Positions 33,104 through 40,297 of a stretch of 64,000 bases of DNA are shown here, one piece after another. Position numbers and translations under genes: made by a program. Source of the stretch: Streptomyces avicenniae (lineage in GTDB: Bacteria > Actinomycetota > Actinomycetes > Streptomycetales > Streptomycetaceae); NCBI RefSeq assembly GCF_000719135.1, contig NZ_JOEK01000007.1, forward strand, positions 124,001 through 188,000, read 5' to 3'. Positions within the stretch are counted from its first letter, which is position 1, and every line of letters starts with the position of its first letter. A model generated the notes under the pieces. It ran no database searches. It was not told the DNA's origin and was given only the letters and a program-made list of their open reading frames with translations.

Positions 33104-34387
33104 TCAGCCCGTCACCTCGTAGCCGCGCTGGCGCATCTCGTCGAGCATGTCGTCGTGCCAGCGGCGCAGGGCGGCGGTCAGGCCGCCGGGTGAGCCGACG
33201 GCGGCGCCGGTACGGTCGTTGAGGCGCTGGAAGCCGTTGGTCATGTCAGGGCCCCACTCCCAGGCGGGGTCGATGCTGAGCGCCGCCTCCCTGGCGACGG
33301 CGGTGAGGTTCATGCCCTGGACGTACGGCATGGCCGCCTCGGTGGCCGCGCCCCAGGCGTCGGCCAGGTTGACGTTCGCGGGGAAGGCCGTGGACATGGT
33401 GGACGCGGCCTCGACGGCGTCGGGGGAGGTGGAGACCCAGCGGGCGAACTCCATGGCCTCGTCCGGGTGCGGGGAGCCGACGGGCAGGGTCATGACGGAG
33501 CCGCCGTAGTTCCCGGCGCGCGGCTGCCCGTCCCAGGTCGGCAGGGGGGCGACGCCCCACTTCCCGGCGAGTTCGGGCACGAACCGGGAGAGGTTCGCGG
33601 CGCTCCAGGGGGCGGCCAGCAGGGTGAGGGAGGTGCCCGCGTTGAGGTCGTTGATGTGCTTCTCGGCGTACGTCGGCTCGGCGTTGACGAGGCCGTCCGC
33701 GATGAGGCCGTCCCAGTACTCCGTCATGCGCGTGGTCGCGGGGTCGTCGGTCTCCAGCGCCCAGGTGCCGGTGGAGGTGTCGAACCAGTCGGCGCCCGCC
33801 TGCCAGGCGAGGCTGGAGACGAGTCCGGCGTCGGCGGTGCTGAAGGTGGTGATGGCCGCCTCGGGGTTCCGTTCCTGCAACTGCTCGGCGGTGGCGCGGT
33901 ACTCGTCCCAGGTGGTGGGCGGCTGGAGGCCGTACTCCTCGAAGAGGTCGGAGCGGTAGAAGAGCACGGTGGGGGCGACGTCCTTGGGGAGGCCGTAGAC
34001 CTCGTCGCCGAGGGCGGCCTGCCGCCAGGCCCACTCCGGGTACTCGCCCGCGAGGTCCTCGACGCCGTAGCGGGTGATGGGCTGGATGACGTTCTGCGTC
34101 ACGAAGCCGGGCATCTGCGGGTACTCGACGGTGGCGACGTCGGGGGCGCGGCCCGCCCGTACGGCGTTGAACATCTTCGAGTAGCCGCCGGACGTCCCCG
34201 CCGGGATCTGCTCGAAATTGACCTGGATGTCGTCATGTGTGGCGTTGAACCGGTCAACGATCTCCTGCGAACCGGCCACCCATGACCAGTAGGTGATCTC
34301 GGTCGGGCCGTCGGCGCCACCGTCGGCCAGCCCGCAGGAGGCGAGCATCAGGACCGAAGCCGCCGCCGCGACAATGCGTCGGAGCAC
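33104..34387 (-). CDS. sugar ABC transporter substrate-binding lipoprotein
   Basis: 427 aa from GTG 34387, preceded by AAGGAGAGG. The signal ends in the lipobox LASC (Cys18), so the protein is anchored outside the membrane. It has the SBP type 1 (extracellular family 1) pattern: TEITYWSWVAGSQEIVDRFN, PDVATVEYPQMPGFV, GLPKDVAPTVLFYRSDLFEE, YGLQPPTTWDEYRATAEQL. Binds an oligosaccharide; the sugar is unknown. First gene of the operon and divergent from the DeoR/LacI-type regulator. Confidence 0.93.
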   Translation of the reverse strand: MLRRIVAAAASVLMLASCGLADGGADGPTEITYWSWVAGSQEIVDRFNATHDDIQVNFEQIPAGTSGGYSKMFNAVRAGRAPDVATVEYPQMPGFVTQNVIQPITRYGVEDLAGEYPEWAWRQAALGDEVYGLPKDVAPTVLFYRSDLFEEYGLQPPTTWDEYRATAEQLQERNPEAAITTFSTADAGLVSSLAWQAGADWFDTSTGTWALETDDPATTRMTEYWDGLIADGLVNAEPTYAEKHINDLNAGTSLTLLAAPWSAANLSRFVPELAGKWGVAPLPTWDGQPRAGNYGGSVMTLPVGSPHPDEAMEFARWVSTSPDAVEAASTMSTAFPANVNLADAWGAATEAAMPYVQGMNLTAVAREAALSIDPAWEWGPDMTNGFQRLNDRTGAAVGSPGGLTAALRRWHDDMLDEMRQRGYEVTG

Positions 34388-34440
34388 GAGGCACCTCTCC
34401 TTCGTTGGCGTTGTGCCCCAGCACACTGGCCCAGCATCGA

Positions 34441-34500
34441 CAATCAGTCAATAGAAACAATCAACTTCGTTCATCAAGCTCTACGATCGTCCATTAAGCT
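34441..34500. promoter_or_regulatory. divergent AT-rich operator region
   Basis: GTTCATCAAGCT (34469-34480) and GTCCATTAAGCT (34489-34500) are near-identical repeats 20 bp apart. On the minus strand TTGATTG and TTGACTG repeats occur within 34441-34465. Candidate sites for the regulator at 34531. Confidence 0.5.
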
Positions 34501-34530
34501 GCATGCAGCATCGAGAGAGGACTCACGGAC

Positions 34531-35646
34531 ATGGCCGACATGCTCGTGGAACAACGCCAGGAGCTGCTGCTGCGCGAGCTGCACGCCACCGGTGCGGTAC
34601 GCGTGGCCGAGCTCGCCCAGCGCTTCGGCGTGTCCACGGGTACGATCCGGCGCGACCTCCAGGAGCTGGCCGACCTCGGCCGCCTCACCAAGGTCCGCGG
34701 CGGCGCCATCCTCCTGGACCGCGCGTCGTCACGGCCCGACACCGCCGACGAACCGGCGGCGCCCCCCGCGCCCGAGGCCGCGCCCCCGGCGGGCGACCGT
34801 ACGCTCGGCCTGCTCGTCCCCTCCGCGACGTACTACTACCCGCGGGTCCTCGCCGGGGTCCGCGAGGTCGCGGCGCGGCGCGGCGCGCGGGTCGTCATCG
34901 GGCTGACCAACGTGGACCGGCCGCGCGACGTGCGGCAGATCGAGGAGCTGTGCGACTCGGGCGTGGCCGGGATCCTCGCCGCCACCACGGGCCCGCACCA
35001 CCTCCCCGAGGAGACCCTCGCCGCGCTGCGCGACTGCGGCCGTCCGTACGTCCTGATGGAACGCCAGCCCCTCGACCCGTACGAGCCCTGCCAGTACGTG
35101 ATCACCGACCACCGCCAGGGCGCGTTCCTCGCCGTGAAGCACCTGCGGTCGCTGGGGCACGACCGCGTCGCGCTCTACCTCACGGACACGCCCACCGCGT
35201 CGGTCGTGCGCGAGGGCTGGACGGACGCGGTCCGCGCGCTCGGTCTCGACCCGGCGGCGCCCGTCATCGACGCCGAACGCACCGCGCTCGGCTCGTCCCA
35301 TGCGGCGCGGCAGTACGACGCGTTCATCGACGGCTGCCTGGCCGGAGGCGTGCGGGCCGCGCTCGTGCACTCCGACCACGACGCCATCGAACTCCTCCAG
35401 CGGCTGCGCGCCCGCGGGATGCGCTCGCCCGAGGACCTGGCGCTGATCGCCTACGACGACGAGATCGCCGCGCTCGCCGAGGTACCGCTCACCGCCGTCT
35501 CCCCGCCCAAGCGGCAACTGGGCGAGCTGGCCGCGGAGATGCTGCTCGACCAGCTGGACGCCCACCCCTCGGCGCCGCGCCGCGTGACGATGCAGCCCCG
35601 GCTGATCATCCGCCGCTCCTGCGGCGCCAAGGAGGAGAGCGGCTGA
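34531..35646 (+). CDS. transcriptional regulator with DeoR-type HTH and LacI-type ligand domain
   Basis: 371 aa. N-terminal DeoR helix-turn-helix: QRQELLLRELHATGAVRVAE, LAQRFGVSTGTIRRDLQELA, RLTKVRGGA. After a Pro/Ala linker (residues ~70-90), a periplasmic-binding-protein-like domain of the LacI/GalR type: TLGLLVPSATYYYPRVLAGV, GVAGILAATTGP, FLAVKHLRSLGHDRVALYL, LIAYDDEIAALAEVPLTAVS. So the DNA-binding and sugar-binding parts come from different families, a known actinobacterial combination. It presumably represses the divergent ABC operon until sugar binds. ATG 34531. Confidence 0.9.
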   Translation: MADMLVEQRQELLLRELHATGAVRVAELAQRFGVSTGTIRRDLQELADLGRLTKVRGGAILLDRASSRPDTADEPAAPPAPEAAPPAGDRTLGLLVPSATYYYPRVLAGVREVAARRGARVVIGLTNVDRPRDVRQIEELCDSGVAGILAATTGPHHLPEETLAALRDCGRPYVLMERQPLDPYEPCQYVITDHRQGAFLAVKHLRSLGHDRVALYLTDTPTASVVREGWTDAVRALGLDPAAPVIDAERTALGSSHAARQYDAFIDGCLAGGVRAALVHSDHDAIELLQRLRARGMRSPEDLALIAYDDEIAALAEVPLTAVSPPKRQLGELAAEMLLDQLDAHPSAPRRVTMQPRLIIRRSCGAKEESG

Positions 35647-35671
35647 CGGCCCGCCAGCCAGGTCGGATACG

Positions 35672-36019
35672 TCAGATGCCCGGTCCGTAGCCGGGATCGG
35701 GCTCCTGGCGCGGCGTCCACCAGGCCGTCACGCCCGCCAGCCCGAGCGCGAGCGCGGTCAGGGACACGGCGACCGGCAGCCAGGCGCGGGTCGTGTGGCG
35801 CCGCGTCAGCGCCCCGACGGCGAGGGGCAGCAGAGCGGCGCCGAGGACGATCAGCGGCAGTTGCACGAACGGGACGGTCAGGTCACGCGCGTGCCCCTCG
35901 AATCCGCCGTTCAGGCTGAACGACGCGCGCGGCGCGCCCGTCAGCAGGGCCGCCACACCACCGGCGACGGCGAGCAGGCACCCCGCGTTCGCCGACTCCG
36001 CCCCCGGTTCCCGCGCCAT
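35672..36019 (-). CDS. small membrane protein after the CHAT gene
   Basis: 115 aa with three hydrophobic segments (AGCLLAVAGGVAALLTG; FVQLPLIVLGAALLPLAVGA; WLPVAVSLTALALGLAGV) and a short Pro/Gly tail. ATG 36019 has GGAGGAGA just upstream. 70 bases after the TPR-CHAT gene on the same strand, so it may be the last gene of that operon. No family recognised. Confidence 0.65.
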   Translation of the reverse strand: MAREPGAESANAGCLLAVAGGVAALLTGAPRASFSLNGGFEGHARDLTVPFVQLPLIVLGAALLPLAVGALTRRHTTRAWLPVAVSLTALALGLAGVTAWWTPRQEPDPGYGPGI

Positions 36020-36089
36020 GCCGTCTCCTCCGCCACCCGTCAGGACGCCGTCGGCGGGGACGTACGGCGCCGGGCGCGCGGTTCCCCGG

Positions 36090-39000
36090 TCATGCCGCGG
36101 GGGGCGCCTGGACACCCGTGTGGACGTGGGCGGCCCAGACCGTGACCAGCGGCGGCGCCGCCTCCCTCGCGGCGCGGACGGCCTCGTGCAGCGCGAGCGC
36201 CGTGTCGCCGTGCGCGCCGCGGGCCGTCCAGAAGTCCCGTGCGAGCCGTTCCGCCGCGCTGTCCTGGACCTGCCACAGCGTCGCGACGACGTGGCGGAAC
36301 CCCGCGAGGCGGAAGGCGGAGCCCAGGTGCACGGACTCGTCGGCCACCTCGTCAGGGCCGAGGCCGGTCGCGCAGGCCGACAGGAAGGCCAGCTCCGCGT
36401 CCGCGATCCGCAGCCGGTGGATGTCGGAGATCAGCAACGGCTGGTCGTCCAGGGCGAGATGGCCCATCGCCGGGGCGAGCGTGTCGAGGTGGGCGTGGCA
36501 GGCGAAGTGCGCCAGCCCGCCGGGGCCCAGCTCCGCGAGCACCCGTTCGCGCGTCGCGTCCCGGCCGGTGAGCAGCCGTCCGCCGATCTCGCCGTGGACG
36601 AACGCCGCCTCCGACGGCGCGCCGGGCAGCGGCGGGGCCGCCGGTGAGTCCGCCACGGCGACGACCAGCGCCGGGAGCCAGGTGTCGCCCGACGCGCGCG
36701 GCACGGCGCGGACGGCGCGCACCGTCGGCGTGTACGAGGACACGACACGGTCGAGGACGGTCAGGTCCGTGCCCTGGTGCCCGGCGGCGTGCAGCGGCAG
36801 CGCGGTGAGCGCGCCGGTCGGCGACCACCACACGCGCGGCCAGGGCGCGCCGTCCGGCGGCGGCGCGGTGTGCCCGAGCGCGTCGAGGACAGGACCCGTG
36901 ACCGTGTCCCAGAGCCAGGCGAGCGTGTCGCGCAGGGACCGCTGGGCCGCGACGCGCTCCGGGCGCCGGGCGGCCGGGTCCTGCGCGACGGCCACGTCAC
37001 GGGCGAACCGGCGGGCGCGGTCGTCCAGTTCGCCGGGGTCCAGGGCGTCGAGGGGGACGACGCGCAGCCGGTCGCGGTCCAGGACGAGCGCGTCGCAGCG
37101 GTGCGCGCTCACGTTCACGGTGACGACCGGGCCCCGCGTGACGCAGGCGGCGAGCGCGGCGGCGTCCGGCGGGCGCAGGAAGTCGCCGAGGCCCGGCAGT
37201 TCACGGACCCGCGCGACGAGCGCCCGCCACTGGCCGCCGAGTTCGTGACGCCGGTCGGGATCGGTGACGCGCGAGGCCAGCGCGTCGCGGACCTGTTCGA
37301 GCGCGTCGGCGAGGGCGGGCGAGGCCGCGCGCAGGTCGGCGGCCCCGTGGTCGAGGGCGAGGGCGGACGTCAGGAGGATGGCGCGGCCCTGTTCGAGAAG
37401 TTCGAGGGCGGTCTCCTGGCGGCCCGCGTGCAGGGCGGCGGCAGCGGCGTCGCGCGTCACCTGGAAGTTCCCGGCCAGCAGGCCGACGCGGTCGGCGGAC
37501 CGCAGATGCCCTGGCGCCAGCTCGGGCAGGACGGCGACGGCCCGCGCGTACGCCTCCGTGGCGCCCGCCCAGTCGCCGCCGCGCGCCGCCCAACCGCCCC
37601 AGGCCCGGGCCGCGTCCAGCCGCAGCCACGGCGCGGCCTCCGCCATGTCCGTCAGCTCACGCATGACGGCGCCGGCCTCGGGCAGCAGCGCGACCTCGCC
37701 GTGGTCCGTCGCACGCTCCCCCAGGATCTGGGCCAGGTTGTGCAGCGCCGTGGCGCGGGTGCCCGGCTGGGAGGCGCCGTCGGCTGCGGCGCGGTAGGCG
37801 GCGGCGATCTCGGGGAGCAGCCCGGGATCTCCGGTGATCCGGTGCAGTCCGACGAGGGCGGCGCCGGTGTTGATCAGCACGTTGGCGCGCGCGGCGGGCG
37901 TGGGCGCCGCCTCGGCCGCCTCGCGCAGCAGGGCGATCGCCTCGTCGAGCGCGGCCGTGTCCGTGCTGCCGGGCTCGACGGCGGCGCGGTGGCGGTGGGT
38001 GAGGAGCAGGGCGACGGCCAGGTCGTCCAGCCGCTTCGTCACGTCCTGCGGCCCCGCCGGGTCGTCGGCGTCGCGCAGCAGCGTCACGGCCTCGGTCAGG
38101 TACGCCGGGTCGGGCGCGTACGCGAAGCGCGCCAGCAGGGCCCGGCCCAGGGCGGCACCGGCGCGGCGGGCCGCCGACGGGTCCCCCGCGACGGCCCTCG
38201 CCTCCCGGGCTGCGGCCAGCGCCTCGTCGGCCGAGGCGCGGTCGGAGGAACGGTGGTGGCGCTCCACGAGCATGTCGCTCAGCTCGGCGAGCCGCAGCGC
38301 GCGGTCCGCCTGCCCGAGCGTGCCGGACACGCGGACGGCGGCGCGTACGGCGGTGATCGCCGCGTTCAGCGCCGCGTCGTCCGGCGCGGCGAGGTGCCGC
38401 GCGTAGTGGGCGCGCGCCAGGAGGCTCCAGCGTTCGGGGACGCTGGGGTGGTCGGGCGGGAGGCCGTCGAGCGCGGCCCGGAGGAGGACGATCGCCTCGT
38501 CCAGCTCCGCCGCGTCGTCGGTGGCGCTGCCGTGCAGGTAGAGGGCGTGGCCGAGGAGCCGTTCGGCCTGCGTCGGATCGCCGGTCATGCCGCCGGGCGT
38601 CGTCATCCAGCGCAGGACGGCGACGGCGCGCTCCAGGTCGGGCGGCGGGCCGCCGCGCTCGTACCGCTGGATCAGCGCCATGCACAGCAGCAGGGACGCC
38701 GTGTCGTGGTCGCGCGTGTAGGCGCCGACGGCGGCCATGGCGTGGTCGAACGTCGCCACCGCGTGGTCCAGGACGGCGTGTTCGCCGACGTCGTCGGGCA
38801 GGGTGGGCGGGGGCAGGCCGCCGCGTTCCGCCTCGGGGATACCGCGTGCCGCCAGGTCGCCCATGGCGCGGGCGGCGTCCGCCATGGCGCCCTGCGCGTC
38901 GCGGCGGACGGCGGGGGTGCGGGCGAAGAGGGCGACGACGGGCGGGGGCAGTGCGCGGCGCGCGCCTCCACGGCGTGAGGTGTCGATGAGGTAGAGCTGG

Positions 39001-39272
39001 GCGAGGGCCGCCTGGTAGGGGGCGTCGGCCCGTCCGTGCTCGCCGCGCGCGGTCAGGGCCTCGTACTGGCACCAGCGCAGCAGTCCTGCGGCGAGGACGC
39101 CCGCTTCCCAGACGGCGCGCCCGCCGCGATCGGGAAGCTCCGTCATCAGCGCGGTGGCCTCGTGGCTCGCCTCGGGATCGAGCACGGCGTCGGCGTCGCG
39201 CGCGCCCTGCCAGGCGTCGATGCGGGCCTGGACGGCGGCGAGGTGCGGCGGGGGCGCGGAGCGGCGGAACAT
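36090..39272 (-). CDS. TPR-CHAT protein (caspase-like peptidase)
   Basis: 1060 aa. Residues ~1-700 are a helical repeat array (TPR-like: LLGHALYLHGSATDDAAELDE, RALLARFAYAPDPAYLTEAV and others). The C-terminal ~250 residues are a CHAT domain: the catalytic His in LAHFACHAHLD (His about 926) and Cys in LAFLSACATGLG (about 967), followed by GSAFRLAGFRHVVATLWQVQ. CHAT proteases are caspase-like and act as effectors in conflict systems (for example the CRISPR-associated TPR-CHAT enzyme). ATG start 3 bases after the gene at 39276. It follows a caspase-Hsp70 fusion, so the operon holds two caspase-fold enzymes. The trigger and substrate are unknown. Confidence 0.87.
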   Translation of the reverse strand: MFRRSAPPPHLAAVQARIDAWQGARDADAVLDPEASHEATALMTELPDRGGRAVWEAGVLAAGLLRWCQYEALTARGEHGRADAPYQAALAQLYLIDTSRRGGARRALPPPVVALFARTPAVRRDAQGAMADAARAMGDLAARGIPEAERGGLPPPTLPDDVGEHAVLDHAVATFDHAMAAVGAYTRDHDTASLLLCMALIQRYERGGPPPDLERAVAVLRWMTTPGGMTGDPTQAERLLGHALYLHGSATDDAAELDEAIVLLRAALDGLPPDHPSVPERWSLLARAHYARHLAAPDDAALNAAITAVRAAVRVSGTLGQADRALRLAELSDMLVERHHRSSDRASADEALAAAREARAVAGDPSAARRAGAALGRALLARFAYAPDPAYLTEAVTLLRDADDPAGPQDVTKRLDDLAVALLLTHRHRAAVEPGSTDTAALDEAIALLREAAEAAPTPAARANVLINTGAALVGLHRITGDPGLLPEIAAAYRAAADGASQPGTRATALHNLAQILGERATDHGEVALLPEAGAVMRELTDMAEAAPWLRLDAARAWGGWAARGGDWAGATEAYARAVAVLPELAPGHLRSADRVGLLAGNFQVTRDAAAAALHAGRQETALELLEQGRAILLTSALALDHGAADLRAASPALADALEQVRDALASRVTDPDRRHELGGQWRALVARVRELPGLGDFLRPPDAAALAACVTRGPVVTVNVSAHRCDALVLDRDRLRVVPLDALDPGELDDRARRFARDVAVAQDPAARRPERVAAQRSLRDTLAWLWDTVTGPVLDALGHTAPPPDGAPWPRVWWSPTGALTALPLHAAGHQGTDLTVLDRVVSSYTPTVRAVRAVPRASGDTWLPALVVAVADSPAAPPLPGAPSEAAFVHGEIGGRLLTGRDATRERVLAELGPGGLAHFACHAHLDTLAPAMGHLALDDQPLLISDIHRLRIADAELAFLSACATGLGPDEVADESVHLGSAFRLAGFRHVVATLWQVQDSAAERLARDFWTARGAHGDTALALHEAVRAAREAAPPLVTVWAAHVHTGVQAPPAA

Positions 39273-39275
39273 CGG

Positions 39276-40250
39276 TCAACTTCCCAGTGCGCCGAGGGCT
39301 TTGAGCATGTCGAGGAACCGGGGCGTGGCCTTGAGGACGTGCGGGTTCTCCCGCGAGCCGTCGGTGGTGCCGTTGTCGCCCATGACGGGGAGGGTGACGG
39401 GGTCGAGGAGGCCGTCGGACCACCACAGCAGGTCCGGCGTCAGCTGGCGCCCGTCCTCGCCGGGTCGGCCGAAGAGGTCCCGCCCGGCGGCGTGGAGGGC
39501 GGGCCCGGCGACGAACAGGTCGAGGCCGGTGACGGGCCAGTACAGCAGCGCGTCCGTGCGCGGCGCGACGACCAGGACGCCGTACGGCGCCGGTCCGGCC
39601 AGCTCGCGCATCCGCAGGAGGTGGGACGCGGTCCACCAGCCGCCGCCCGCGAGGGCGTGGAACTCCGCGCCGGGCTGCCCGACCGTGCCGGAGTCGCACG
39701 GTTCGCGGTACAGGTTGTGCAGCGCGACGGCCCACAGTTCGTCGGGCGAGACGTCCCAGCGGGCGAGGTGGGCCGTCTCGACCGTGAAGCTGCCCCCGTC
39801 GGTGGCGAGGCAGGGGGTGGCGTACAGGCCGCCGCCGAGGCCACGGGCGTGGGTGCGGCCGTAGCCGCCCGGCTGGCCGTCGTCGGGGAAGACGCGGGGC
39901 AGGAGGTGGTGGCGCGCGGCGTCGAAGGGGCCGTCGAGGAGGCCGAGTCCGAGGTCCACGGTCGCGTTGCGCCGCTCGAAGTGGGCGGCGAGCGCGTCGG
40001 GCCACGCGTCGCGCGGCAGGCCCCGCAACTCGGCGGCGAGGTCGCCGAGTTCGGTCATGTACGGGCGTCCGTCGCGCGCGTGGCCGCGCGCGAGGGGCTC
40101 GTCGCCCACGACGCGGACGCCGTCGCCGCGTTCGTCCGTGACGCTCTCCTCGACCAGTGCCTTGAAGGCGTCCCACTCCTCGGGGCTGAACCACGCGCAC
40201 CACGCGGGCACGGCGGACCGTCGGCCGGGGCGTCGTCGGAACAGGCTCAC
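39276..40250 (-). CDS. unrecognised protein in the caspase/CHAT operon
   Basis: 324 aa, no signal peptide or membrane helix, no family recognised. Acidic-aromatic character: WCAWFSPEEWDAFKALVEES, MTELGDLAAELRGLPRDAWP, DELWAVALHNLYREPCDSGT, GGGWWTASHLLRMRELAG, VLVVAPRTDALLYWPVTGLD, LDPVTLPVMGDNG. The last part has alternating strands and loops like an alpha/beta domain. It lies 46 bases after the caspase-Hsp70 gene and 3 bases before the TPR-CHAT gene, so it is almost surely part of the same system, possibly a substrate, adaptor or regulator. Confidence 0.75.
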   Translation of the reverse strand: MSLFRRRPGRRSAVPAWCAWFSPEEWDAFKALVEESVTDERGDGVRVVGDEPLARGHARDGRPYMTELGDLAAELRGLPRDAWPDALAAHFERRNATVDLGLGLLDGPFDAARHHLLPRVFPDDGQPGGYGRTHARGLGGGLYATPCLATDGGSFTVETAHLARWDVSPDELWAVALHNLYREPCDSGTVGQPGAEFHALAGGGWWTASHLLRMRELAGPAPYGVLVVAPRTDALLYWPVTGLDLFVAGPALHAAGRDLFGRPGEDGRQLTPDLLWWSDGLLDPVTLPVMGDNGTTDGSRENPHVLKATPRFLDMLKALGALGS

Positions 40251-40297
40251 CGGGACAGCCTAAGTCCCGTCGTATACAAGGGATATGGCCGCGCGCG

